This document shows positions 1 to 6,666 of a DNA stretch of 18,881 bases, one piece after another. The notes below the pieces were generated by a model that was not told the origin of the DNA, did no database searches, and saw only the letters and a program-made list of their open reading frames with translations. The DNA comes from Oscillospiraceae bacterium (lineage in GTDB: Bacteria; Bacillota; Clostridia; Oscillospirales; Oscillospiraceae), in NCBI GenBank assembly GCA_031288675.1, contig JAITQY010000141.1:1-18881 (forward strand), read 5' to 3'. Every line of letters starts with the position of its first letter. Position 1 is the stretch's first letter. The position numbers and the translations under genes were made by a program.

Positions 1-485
1 TTTACGTCGCCCAGCAGCTGATACAAATAATTCAAATCAACTGTTATCCAATGCGGAGTAGTTCCGATAGGATTCCCGCTGTCCGTCCACCCTGCCGGGT
101 CGTCCGAAGTCCATACCCACTCGGTACCTGTCTCGTCTACGTCCGCGAAGTCGCCGGCTGTTCCGCCGGCAGGCAGCTCCGCCTCCGTCGCAAACTCGCC
201 CAGATAATGCGGATTAGGCTCTTGCACGCTGCCGCCGTCCGTTATCACGGCGCCCGTCTCGTCCACCAATATGGGGTACACGGATCCGTCCGGTTTCGCG
301 CCCAGCATCGCCGGACGCCTGTTCGCGTCTGTCGGGGCGACTCCCGTGAACGGCACCGATGCGCCGCCGGACGCGAGCCGCAACGCGCCGGCGTCCGTCA
401 GGCTAACCGGCATAGCTGTCCCGTCCGGAGCCGTCCCCATCGCCGCGGAGTTATTGTTCGCGTCAGTCGGTGATACTATAGCCAT
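1..485 (-). CDS. Tail fibre/baseplate-like structural protein, 3' part missing
   Basis: An open frame of 161 codons runs off the left edge of the window, so only the N-terminal part is visible. It starts at an ATG (485) preceded by AAGGAG, which lies in the last codons of the holin gene; only three bases separate that stop codon from this ATG. The protein is rich in Gly, Asp, Thr and Ala. Residues 6-26 and 51-71 are two copies of one motif (PTDAN, then about ten residues, PDG, then P three residues later). After residue 90 comes a stretch with LGEF, AELPAGG, GDFADVDETG, WVW and GWTDSG, a pattern I associate with phage fibre and baseplate proteins. A structural role is inferred from this and from its place after the lysis genes; the exact function is not known. 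Confidence 0.72.
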   Translation of the reverse strand, partial: MAIVSPTDANNNSAAMGTAPDGTAMPVSLTDAGALRLASGGASVPFTGVAPTDANRRPAMLGAKPDGSVYPILVDETGAVITDGGSVQEPNPHYLGEFATEAELPAGGTAGDFADVDETGTEWVWTSDDPAGWTDSGNPIGTTPHWITVDLNYLYQLLGDV

Positions 486-488
486 ATC

Positions 489-812
489 CTACTCCTTTCC
501 TATCAGCTTAGGATTTTTTGTCCAGATTTCTTTTGCCGCGTTGACAATAATCTCTACTTTGTTCTCTATCGCGCCCGTAGGAACGAAAATCTTAAATAGC
601 AGTGATACGTTAGAAATCAGATACGTAAAAACCTGAGCGAACTTAAACGCGCCGGTTGCGTCCCCGTACGAGCGTTCAGCTTCGGTCACTAAGTAAAACA
701 ATATCTCGTCAAGCCGTTTCCACTCCTTGCGCACTATAGCCGTTACAACGCCTATCAGGGCAAATATAACGATAATAATAATCTTCCAGTTGGTACTTAA
801 AAAGTTTAACAT
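489..812 (-). CDS. Phage holin, LL-H-like family
   Basis: This 107-aa protein has one N-terminal membrane segment (residues about 9-27, rich in Ile and Val), then a charged helical region containing EAER, and a C-terminal half predicted to be amphipathic and ending PKLIGKE. That layout (short N-terminus, one TM, long helical tail, about 100-140 aa) matches the Lactobacillus phage LL-H-type holins. A holin would sit in the cytoplasmic membrane and open at a set time so that the endolysin encoded upstream reaches the wall. The start (ATG, 812) has AGGAGAACAGGAA before it. The stop is followed after three bases by the next ATG, so the two are translationally close. A repeat array fills the gap to the upstream gene. 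Family assignment is from memory of the architecture. Confidence 0.7.
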   Translation of the reverse strand: MLNFLSTNWKIIIIVIFALIGVVTAIVRKEWKRLDEILFYLVTEAERSYGDATGAFKFAQVFTYLISNVSLLFKIFVPTGAIENKVEIIVNAAKEIWTKNPKLIGKE

Positions 813-828
813 TTCCTGTTCTCCTTTA

Positions 829-972
829 TTTAGTAGACAGTCTTTAGTCGCGAGTCGACAGTAGACGAAGAGCGCGCCTCGTCCCCGGCGTCATCCTGCC
901 GACTGTCGACTATCAGACTGCCTACTATCTCGCGTTTCCCTCGTCTGCTGTCGACTGTCGACTGCCCGACTG
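829..972 (-). repeat. Heptamer repeat array with a large inverted dyad
   Basis: About 140 bases of degenerate 7-base units. The right part (about 880-972) reads on the minus strand as AGTCGAC/AGTAGGC-type units; the left part (about 830-875) carries the same units in the opposite orientation. Positions 831-861 and 896-927 are inverted copies matching at about 26 of 32 positions, around a smaller GACGA...TCGTC palindrome (about 864-882). The right end lies inside the 3' end of the upstream membrane-protein gene and supplies its stop codon. The left end stops a few bases before the holin Shine-Dalgarno. Confidence 0.85.
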
Positions 973-1275
973 AGAACTAATTGGATATACTCGCCTTTCC
1001 TCATCAATCGCAAGCTTATTATTGTTCAGGTTCTTCTTCAGGCTCGCATTGGTTATCGCGTAGGCGAGCGTTACTCCTAAACTTTCACTGACCAGCGCAA
1101 GCGTTACCGCGCTGTTTATTTCCGGAGCCGTCACCTCATGCGCGATTGCATAGAACGCTAATAAATACGAAGCCGTTATCCAAAAAGCCGTCAAAGCCCA
1201 GTTAAGTAAAATTACTTTCTGAAAAAATTCGTAAGGCTTTTTTGCTTTACTCAGCTTTTTCTTCCCGCGTTTCAT
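925..1275 (-). CDS. Small two-TM membrane protein of the lysis region
   Basis: A 116-aa protein with a very basic N-terminus (eight Lys/Arg within the first 13 residues), a membrane segment at about 22-45 and a second weaker one at about 54-77, then a polar tail. The basic start followed by two hydrophobic segments predicts a cytoplasmic N-terminus. The start ATG overlaps the endolysin stop codon (ATGA), with GGCGAGGG as Shine-Dalgarno, so it is translationally coupled to the endolysin. Its last dozen residues, rich in Ser, Gln, Asp and Arg, are encoded by the heptamer array and look like a chance extension. Small membrane proteins beside phage lysins often assist or regulate lysis, but no specific family is recognised. 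Confidence 0.72.
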   Translation of the reverse strand: MKRGKKKLSKAKKPYEFFQKVILLNWALTAFWITASYLLAFYAIAHEVTAPEINSAVTLALVSESLGVTLAYAITNASLKKNLNNNKLAIDEERRVYPISSQSGSRQSTADEGNAR

Positions 1276-1946
1276 ACCCTCGCCTTAACAATCCGGCTGC
1301 AGTAAATCAGATTACGGACCATATCCTCAGTCAAGTCCAGCCCCGCACTTCCGCCGCGCCCTATCGCTACGCCTCCGGCAATCAAAGCGTCAAGCTCGTC
1401 AGCGTAAACCTTCGCCGACGCGCCAAGCTCCTTATCCGCCCGTATTTCCTCCGTGCTTTTGTATCGTTTCTGCATATCCCACTCCTCCCACGTTTTCATA
1501 AAATTCTCCGGCGTTCCGAACCGCTTCTTCAGTTCGCTTGTCGTGCCGTTCGTTATAAGGCGTTCACCGCCCACAGTTTCAAGTTGCAGGTGCGGCTTAT
1601 CCACAGGATTTTTCCAGTCTCCGCCCCACGACAAGCCTTTTTGCTTTGCAAGCTCCGCAGCCCGCCTGAAGAACCCGTCGCTGTCGTCAAACGCTCTTTC
1701 CTTATCGTTCCGGCAAAAGTCGAACGCCAACCCCCACTGGTGCACGCTGCCGTAGTCCGCTCCTTTCGCGTTCGTGAGCGTTCCGACCGTTCCGTCAGTC
1801 CTGCCCTTCGCGTAAATTTTATCCTGCTCCGCAGCCGTTCTCAGACATTCGCCGATAGCTACGTTCAATCCGGCGTCAGCCCACAACCGTTTCAGCTCCG
1901 CGATTTTGCCCTGCAGCTCAGGATGTAGCTGCGTCACATCTCTCAT
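1272..1946 (-). CDS. Endolysin, M15-type L-Ala-D-Glu/D-Ala-D-Ala peptidase
   Basis: Peptidoglycan peptidase that would cut the peptide stems at the end of the lytic cycle. From the ATG at 1946 it is 224 aa. The M15 zinc-peptidase motifs are visible: GECLRTAAEQ with KGR (residues 32-49), SVHQWGLAFD giving zinc ligands His69 and Asp76, GGDW with a candidate catalytic acid Asp110, and DKPH giving His119. The C-terminal third (about 150-224) contains a YKSTEEI...GLDLTEDMVR pattern that I have seen in clostridial phage lysins, where it may bind the wall. I prefer 1946 to the in-frame start at 2003 because GAAGGGAGAG stands at proper distance there; the longer form would add a basic stretch overlapping the gene before. 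It overlaps the upstream holin-like gene by 29 bases and the downstream one by 4. There is no signal peptide, so a holin is needed. Confidence 0.88.
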   Translation of the reverse strand: MRDVTQLHPELQGKIAELKRLWADAGLNVAIGECLRTAAEQDKIYAKGRTDGTVGTLTNAKGADYGSVHQWGLAFDFCRNDKERAFDDSDGFFRRAAELAKQKGLSWGGDWKNPVDKPHLQLETVGGERLITNGTTSELKKRFGTPENFMKTWEEWDMQKRYKSTEEIRADKELGASAKVYADELDALIAGGVAIGRGGSAGLDLTEDMVRNLIYCSRIVKARV

Positions 1947-2319
1947 CGGCGCACTCTCCCTTCTTGCCGCCTCGCGCGTCCGGCATGCGCATAAGCGAAT
2001 CACACATATACCGCACGTCGCCGTTCCACCCGCGCAAAGCGCATTCGTCGTACAGCCGTGATACAGCCCGCTTCGCCTGCGGCGGACAATATCCGCGCGC
2101 CGAGTACTTGTTAAACGCGGTCTCTATGTCATTGACTATGGCAAGCTCAAGCGATTCGCTCACGCTTTTTATCGACTTCACAATTTCGTTCAGTTTGTCA
2201 TCAGCATCGTTGTGCTGCGCCTTATGCGCCTTCCGGTTCCCTATCATCAGGGGAGCGACTACCGCCAGCACAGCGCACGCGCTCCCAAATACCGCCGCTA
2301 TAAAACCTAATATGTTCAT
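1918..2319 (-). CDS. Holin-like membrane protein
   Basis: A 133-aa protein with one clear N-terminal membrane segment (residues about 5-27, ILGFIAAVFGSACAVLAVVA), a charged linker, a coiled-coil-like stretch (about 40-66, DDKLNEIVKSIKSVSESLE) and a cytoplasmic-looking domain. That domain has the pattern Y..RG....(14 residues)...LY......G.NG....M.DSL..MP, which I associate with small phage membrane proteins in clostridial lysis modules. The gene overlaps the endolysin gene at its 3' end, so the two are probably co-translated. The ATG at 2319 has only a modest Shine-Dalgarno (GGTGG). It could be the holin proper or a lysis accessory protein; two other membrane proteins nearby compete for that role. 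Confidence 0.65.
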   Translation of the reverse strand: MNILGFIAAVFGSACAVLAVVAPLMIGNRKAHKAQHNDADDKLNEIVKSIKSVSESLELAIVNDIETAFNKYSARGYCPPQAKRAVSRLYDECALRGWNGDVRYMCDSLMRMPDARGGKKGECADERCDAATS

Positions 2320-2334
2320 CTTTCGTATCCACCG

Positions 2335-2430
2335 TCTCCTAACGCCTATTACCTAATCCCTACCGCCTATTTCCTGCACGGGCGTCTCCCTCGTCCACTG
2401 CCGACTGCCTGCTAACCCCTGCCTACTATT
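2335..2430 (-). repeat. Heptamer repeat array between fibre and holin-like genes
   Basis: On the minus strand the array starts right at the fibre protein's TAA stop with TAG-bearing units (AGTAGGC, GTTAGCA, GGCAGTC), passes a purine core (GTGGACGAGGGAGACG), and continues with a second block of TAGGCGG/TAGGGAT-type units before the next gene. Both blocks have TAG on the coding strand, so there is no inversion here. Confidence 0.8.
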
Positions 2431-4520
2431 TACACACAGAACCCGAAGCAAACTCCGCGCGCGTAAGCAGAGATGTTTGAGAAAGCGGCGCTATAACCTT
2501 GTAACCCATTTGCGCCAACCGTGCAAAAGCTCGCTGAGTCTCCAACATAAGGCGACCTAAGCCACCATATCTGTTTTCCGCCAAGATCTCCTCGCCTTGA
2601 TTTCTTTCTGTTTTCTTCGTCTTCGAATATTGGATACATAGCGCCTTCACCCGCGGCTGAAACCAATCTATCACTAAATACCTCAGCTTCCGCGAACGGA
2701 AACAACTTCATCGCCGCCGCTTCAGCCGTAACGCTTTGCTCGCCTATCGACGTATATTTATTGACAATCTTTATAACAGACCTCAAATCCGAAGGCAGCG
2801 AGTCATACAGCTCGCCCTGCAGCCAGTTATCCAAGTCGCTTCCAGCATATCCGCCCTCATTCGTAGCCGTTAAGTTCATAAACCTGAATGTCGTCATAAC
2901 ATCCTTTAACCCTAACGTAATCCCGACCGGTTCGCCGGAAGCGCTTATAGGCATATAGTCATGCGCAAATCCATAAATCTGAAGCGTAATGGTCTGCCCG
3001 TCTGCAAGAATGATTTCTTTTTCATCTCCTACACTAAAATAAGCGCTCGCGTTGCCGCTTGCCGATATATCCGCTATCTCCGCCCAGCTATAGTCTGACA
3101 ACGGGCGTACCGGAGCTTTCGCCGTAACCGGAAGAGACGCCTTGAAATACACTTCCGCCTGGCGCATTTCAGCATCGGAAGAATTGAACGCCTGCGCGAG
3201 TATTATCAGGACAATACCGCTCGGAAGATATATATGCGCATAAGAACTTGCGGGTTCGTATGCTTCAATGTTACTATTCGACTTGGCAAACACTGAAGCT
3301 ATCTGCCCGTTGGTATTAGGCACGGAAATAAAATAAATGTTTTTGCCGTCTATTCCTTTTTCCGTTTGGTTGATTCCAACGGCATAGCAATACCTCAGGA
3401 TCGCCGGAAGTATTATCCTTACGTATACGTCGGTTTGGTTTCCGTTCCTTACGGACAGCGTAATGTCAAAAGTATATTCGTCTTGCGTTATAGGGTCAGT
3501 ATACGTATAAGTTTCATCCAACTTACCTGTAGACGTCTGGTAATAATGCGTAAGATTTGTAACCGCGCCTCTCACATTGCCCTGCGGCGCGCCGGTTATG
3601 TTGCTGTACGGGATTTTACTTGTCCCGTCGACTCCGCTGTGCGTATGCGCGAACAGCGCTTTAAGGTTGCCCCATATACCCTGTATCCACTGTGCAAAAA
3701 GCTTCGGCGCGGTAGGCACAAGCGACGTATTTGCGTCTATGTCCTCAATTTCCCTAACGCCTATCGCGTAATCCGTTGCCGAGTCGTTCGCCAAGCGCAT
3801 GTCCCCGTTCTCGTCAACTTTTACAACTCCGGCTCCGCGGACTACTCCGAGAGTAGTCTCGGACGCGGTGCTTACGGCGTCCGTACCGTCGTCCGACAGT
3901 ATCAGTCCGCCTGACGGATCCGCCGGATCGGTATAGTACCGGAACGCGTGCTGATAAGTCGACTGTGCCGAATTGCTATTTTTGAATGTTATCAGCGGCT
4001 TTGGCGTTACAGGCGGCGTCAATCCGGCTAAGTACGCGTACGTCTGCGTAATTTCCGGCGTAGCCGTCCCGAACACGGCGTCAAAGTCAAGCAAAAAGAT
4101 GTACTGCTGTCCTAAAGCGCTGTCTATCTGCGCTTGCAAATCTCCGTCCGCCGAGCTTCGCGCCCAACTCTCCGCAACTATCGCGCCTGCGTTCGTATTT
4201 ATTTGCCCCTGCAACTGCGCATCAGCGCCTATCCGCGCCAGCGTTTCATTGCTAAGCCCCAGCGCCATCAGGTCAAGCGCGCTCTGCGCCGCTTTCGCGT
4301 TTATTTGCTCCTGCAGCTGTTCATCAGCGCCTATCCGCGCCAGCGCTTCATCCCTTACGGTATCCAGCGCATCTGCGGCATCTTCCCCCGCCTTCAGATA
4401 CAGCTGCGCAAAATCTTCTTCCGTGCCAACAAACCCATATTTGCACGCAATAGCGTACGCCGTTATGTACGGTCCGTAACTGCGCCCATGATGTTCCTGG
4501 TGTCCGTGATTTCTATACAT
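2430..4520 (-). CDS. Receptor-binding tail/fibre protein with DGR-type variable C-terminus
   Basis: A 696-aa virion protein that probably contacts the host surface. Residues about 45-140 hold coiled-coil-like repeats with two copies of LARIGADxQLQxQIN, typical of trimeric fibre stalks. A glycine-rich middle includes HTHSG near residue 290, a common fibre motif. From about residue 500 to the end it resembles the formylglycine-generating-enzyme/C-type-lectin-like (DUF6273-type) fold, with GGYAGSDLDNWL near 575 and WWLRSP at 652-657, then FC.V...G and GV.FGFCV at the very end. That ending is the hallmark of DGR target proteins in gut Firmicutes phages. The start ATG (4520) has GGAGGAAAACGGA before it. 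It lies directly after a head-connector-like gene, without recognisable tail genes in between. I am confident of the structural role; the DGR link is strong by pattern, but no reverse transcriptase is in the window. Confidence 0.85.
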   Translation of the reverse strand: MYRNHGHQEHHGRSYGPYITAYAIACKYGFVGTEEDFAQLYLKAGEDAADALDTVRDEALARIGADEQLQEQINAKAAQSALDLMALGLSNETLARIGADAQLQGQINTNAGAIVAESWARSSADGDLQAQIDSALGQQYIFLLDFDAVFGTATPEITQTYAYLAGLTPPVTPKPLITFKNSNSAQSTYQHAFRYYTDPADPSGGLILSDDGTDAVSTASETTLGVVRGAGVVKVDENGDMRLANDSATDYAIGVREIEDIDANTSLVPTAPKLFAQWIQGIWGNLKALFAHTHSGVDGTSKIPYSNITGAPQGNVRGAVTNLTHYYQTSTGKLDETYTYTDPITQDEYTFDITLSVRNGNQTDVYVRIILPAILRYCYAVGINQTEKGIDGKNIYFISVPNTNGQIASVFAKSNSNIEAYEPASSYAHIYLPSGIVLIILAQAFNSSDAEMRQAEVYFKASLPVTAKAPVRPLSDYSWAEIADISASGNASAYFSVGDEKEIILADGQTITLQIYGFAHDYMPISASGEPVGITLGLKDVMTTFRFMNLTATNEGGYAGSDLDNWLQGELYDSLPSDLRSVIKIVNKYTSIGEQSVTAEAAAMKLFPFAEAEVFSDRLVSAAGEGAMYPIFEDEENRKKSRRGDLGGKQIWWLRSPYVGDSASFCTVGANGLQGYSAAFSNISAYARGVCFGFCV
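2433..2567 (-). other. Putative DGR variable region (VR)
   Basis: Codons 652-696 of the fibre gene. Between the conserved WWLRSP and GVCFGFC blocks, residues that are normally variable in such proteins (Tyr, Val, Ser, Phe, Cys, Ala, Ile, Asn) are mostly coded by triplets ending in C or T (TAT, GTT, AGC, TTT, TGC, GCC, TTC, AAC, ATC, TAC). This is what adenine-directed mutagenesis of AAC/AAT template codons gives. I could find no second copy (template repeat) of this segment elsewhere in the window. The call rests on codon pattern and protein family resemblance. Confidence 0.65.
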
Positions 4521-4529
4521 TCCGTTTTC

Positions 4530-4593
4530 CTCCGTCCCCCGCAGGTCGTTTCTCCGTCTCCTACCGCCTACCGCCTAACTCCTATCACCTAAC
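4530..4593 (-). repeat. Heptamer repeat array before the fibre gene
   Basis: Minus-strand units TAGGTGA, TAGGAGT, TAGGCGG (twice) follow in phase and overlap the last codons and stop of the connector-like gene. Then come two GGAGACGGAG/GGGACGGAGG-type cores and the fibre Shine-Dalgarno GGAGG. The final residues of the upstream protein (QVR) are repeat-encoded. Confidence 0.8.
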
Positions 4594-4938
4594 TTGGTAT
4601 TGCGCCACTTCGTACGCGTTAGCAAACCATACTGTAAAATCGTTCAGCTCGCTGTTAAAAAGTGTCTGAGTATTGACCGCCTTGTCGTACTCGTTATTCA
4701 CAATATCAATCTCAGAGCACAGGTGATATTCGTACAGACTGCGCCATGTGTCGTCAAGCAGCAGTTCCCAGTCCAGACAATCCGGATACTTGTACGCTTT
4801 TTTCTCCGATATATCCAGCAACATTATTTCGGTGCGTATTTTGTTGTCAAGCATCTCAAGCCATTCAGCCTTGCGCCGTTCCGTAACAGCGTTAGGCTTT
4901 ATCTCGTCAACCCGCTCTATCGCCTCTCTTATCGTCAT
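4585..4938 (-). CDS. Head-tail connector/adaptor-like phage protein
   Basis: A 117-aa acidic, helical protein beginning MTIREAIERVDEIKPN, with KAEWLEMLDNKI near residues 24-35. This start resembles a family I know from Firmicutes phages, found right after the major capsid gene and thought to be a portal-associated adaptor or head completion protein. The ATG at 4938 with GGAGGACGCA in front is chosen over an in-frame start at 5025; the extra 29 residues would be translated from repeat and hairpin DNA and look like chance sequence. It lies between capsid and fibre genes. The two ends of the gene both run into heptamer repeats. No enzymatic motif is visible; function is by position and resemblance. 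Confidence 0.72.
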   Translation of the reverse strand: MTIREAIERVDEIKPNAVTERRKAEWLEMLDNKIRTEIMLLDISEKKAYKYPDCLDWELLLDDTWRSLYEYHLCSEIDIVNNEYDKAVNTQTLFNSELNDFTVWFANAYEVAQYQVR

Positions 4939-4959
4939 TGCGTCCTCCATAGGGGAGCG

Positions 4960-4981
4960 GGGCGAAGGACATTTTTCGCCC
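4960..4981. other. Small hairpin in the leader of the connector-like gene
   Basis: GGGCGAA (4960-4966) and TTCGCCC (4975-4981) form a 7-bp stem with an 8-base loop, about 25 bases upstream of the connector-like start codon. No T-run follows on the coding strand, so it is not a standard terminator; it could affect mRNA processing or be chance. Confidence 0.3.
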
Positions 4982-4994
4982 TTCGTGTCCCCCG

Positions 4995-5117
4995 TCCTCA
5001 TTTGCCATTTGCACCTTGCCCTCACTTAGTCTACAGTCCGTTAGTCGGAAGTCGGCAGGGGACGAAAGAACGTAATCTCCGTCTACTGTAGACTGTCGAC
5101 TAATCGCTGCCGACTAT
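4995..5117 (-). repeat. Heptamer repeat array between capsid and connector genes
   Basis: On the minus strand, right after the capsid TAA (5118-5120), come ATAGTCG/TTAGTCG/ACAGTCT units, then a GTAGACGGAG core. The left half (5030-5075 on the plus strand: TTAGTCT, GTTAGTC, AGTCGGC, GGACGAAAGAACG) carries the same units reversed, forming an imperfect dyad. The left end (4995-5025) has the other unit class, GCAAATG/GCAAGGT. Confidence 0.8.
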
Positions 5118-6152
5118 TTAAGCCGCCGCGTCAGTCGCGCCTACGATACCGCCGAGCGTAGCAAAACGCCAGTCAACAAATCCTGCCGCAAACCTCGCGC
5201 GACCGCGCCAGCGGTTAGCGTCATTGTTTTCATCAATGCTGGACTTCACGGTCAACGGAATACGATCCTGCCATACCGCCGCGCCGTAGGTATCCAGGTA
5301 ATTAGTGTCAATCAGCATCCACGGCTTGCTGCCGCCCGTAATCAGCGCGGGGTTCTGCTTTTTAATCAGTTCGAACAGATACGGTTCCACGATGATGTTC
5401 CACCGCCCGAACTGATAATTATACGACTTATCGCTATCCAGCGGATAATGATCGCTGCCGACCGCCTGGAACAGCGCATCCTTGGTCGCATAATCGTTCG
5501 GGATTACAATCGTCGTCGGCGCGCAGTCCAGCAGATTCCCGTTATCGTCTTTCAGGTTCTGGTGCGCGGTCTCTACCGCGCCCAGTCCGTCAGCGGTCAG
5601 CGCGTTGCTGAACCGGTTAGACTGCGTAAAGCTTGACTTAATCTTGCTCGGATGGTTCGTGCTAAACAGCGCCTTATCGTCGCTTGTCTTTGCGTCGTAG
5701 TTTTTTCCGCGGAACTTTAGCGTAGTGTTCCCGCAGATAGCAGCCGCGTACAGCGATATTGCGAACAACCGGCGCGTCCGGTAATAGCTCTTGATAAACT
5801 TCTCCGGACGCGATTTGAACTCGCTGATTTTCGCGTCCTCAACCATCTCCTGGCTTATAGCAAAGCTATTCTTCCAGGTGTGATTTTCTATGACTTTAGA
5901 AAACCCCTCCTGGAATCCGTCTTGAGGATACGCGCCGTCCTCCCCGACGTCGTCGAAGCCGTCCATTTCCGTCATGCTGGTGTACTTCTCCGCCCAGTGC
6001 TTTGACTTCTCCTGCTTGAACAGAACCTTCGTTAGATCCTCCTGCTCGAATGCCTCGCCTCGGCGCTCAAGCATCATCCTGATCGGATACTGGGATTTTC
6101 CGAAGACACTGTCGTTTACGCCGGAACCCTCGCTGAATATGATATTTGCCAC
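5118..6152 (-). CDS. Major capsid protein
   Basis: A 344-aa protein in the place expected for the main head subunit, after scaffold and a decoration-type protein. Visible segments fit an HK97-fold coat: an N-terminal arm with many charged residues, a helical stretch SYYRTRRLFAISLYAAAICGN (about residues 122-142), an FSTNHPS turn (near 164-170), a PTTIVIPNDYATKD strand-turn region (about 210-225), and a C-terminal WRGRARFAAGFVDWRF segment (316-332). It resembles Mu gpT/P22-like coat families more than classical HK97 gp5. The start is GTG at 6152, six bases after AGGAGGAT. No prohead protease is encoded beside it, in keeping with a separate scaffold. The stop TAA is directly followed by a heptamer array. 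Confidence 0.85.
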   Translation of the reverse strand: MANIIFSEGSGVNDSVFGKSQYPIRMMLERRGEAFEQEDLTKVLFKQEKSKHWAEKYTSMTEMDGFDDVGEDGAYPQDGFQEGFSKVIENHTWKNSFAISQEMVEDAKISEFKSRPEKFIKSYYRTRRLFAISLYAAAICGNTTLKFRGKNYDAKTSDDKALFSTNHPSKIKSSFTQSNRFSNALTADGLGAVETAHQNLKDDNGNLLDCAPTTIVIPNDYATKDALFQAVGSDHYPLDSDKSYNYQFGRWNIIVEPYLFELIKKQNPALITGGSKPWMLIDTNYLDTYGAAVWQDRIPLTVKSSIDENNDANRWRGRARFAAGFVDWRFATLGGIVGATDAAA

Positions 6153-6167
6153 CTTTCTATCCTCCTT

Positions 6168-6596
6168 TTACGCTCCGGCTTCCGGCTCAGGCGCGACAAA
6201 CACGAATCTAACATACACCGTGTCGCCCTCGGCCGTTCCGTCGAAGTTTACCACTTCTAAACTGCCCTCCACCTCCGCCTCCGCCGTCATCCCGTCCGCG
6301 GAGATTTCCAATTTATCTCCTATCGCAAGCCCGGGCGCGCCCGCGCTCAGCTCCGTCGCGTAGATGTGACGTTCACCTATGCGCTGTACGGCTATCTCCT
6401 CGCCGTCCGCCTCCGTCTTGCGCGACGCCATTGACAGGTAAGGCGGCATGTCAGTGTGCGTCGATGTAACGGGCATCAACATGCCGCCCGCAATCACGCA
6501 GACCTGTCCGACCTGGAACTCCTTGCCTGCTGACGCGGGCAAGTACTCAGTTGCCTGAGCGTCCGCGGTATCATACTTATAAGGTAAAAATGCCAT
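6168..6596 (-). CDS. Capsid decoration/stabilisation-type protein
   Basis: A 142-aa protein rich in Ala, Gly, Glu and Val, with a predicted all-beta pattern (FQVGQVCVIAGGMLMPV; HIYATELSAGAPGLAIGDKLEIS; EGDTVYVRFVFV). This hydrophobic/turn alternation and the position between scaffold and major capsid are typical of phage head decoration proteins that bind the outer capsid as trimers. The ATG (6596) has AGGAGAAGGAAAG upstream, and its stop is 15 bases before the capsid GTG. No specific family can be named with certainty; the C-terminus (APEPEAGA) is a flexible tail. Confidence 0.65.
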   Translation of the reverse strand: MAFLPYKYDTADAQATEYLPASAGKEFQVGQVCVIAGGMLMPVTSTHTDMPPYLSMASRKTEADGEEIAVQRIGERHIYATELSAGAPGLAIGDKLEISADGMTAEAEVEGSLEVVNFDGTAEGDTVYVRFVFVAPEPEAGA

Positions 6597-6619
6597 CTTT
6601 CCTTCTCCTTTTCTTTTCC

Positions 6620-6665
6620 GTAGCTTTCGTCTACTGTCTACTCGCGACTAATGACTACCGACTAA
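6620..6665 (-). repeat. Heptamer repeat array after the scaffold gene
   Basis: Starting a base after the scaffold TGA, minus-strand units TTAGTCG, GTAGTCA, TTAGTCG, CGAGTAG and ACAGTAG follow in unbroken 7-base phase and end in GACGAAAG, just before the purine-rich Shine-Dalgarno region of the decoration gene. Four TAG triplets fall in all three reading frames. Confidence 0.85.
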
Positions 6666-6666
6666 A

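Noticed and set aside
51..636. Two plus-strand frames at the left end
   Set aside because: They lie opposite the fibre-like and holin genes, which have good Shine-Dalgarno sites and domain character.
1242..1928. 228-codon plus-strand frame opposite the endolysin
   Set aside because: Antisense to a gene with clear catalytic motifs; composition (Arg/Ser/Pro-rich) is typical of a shadow frame.
2426..2674. 82-codon minus-strand reading frame over the fibre gene's end
   Set aside because: It is out of frame with the fibre gene, has no Shine-Dalgarno, and the fibre frame carries recognisable motifs to its last codon.
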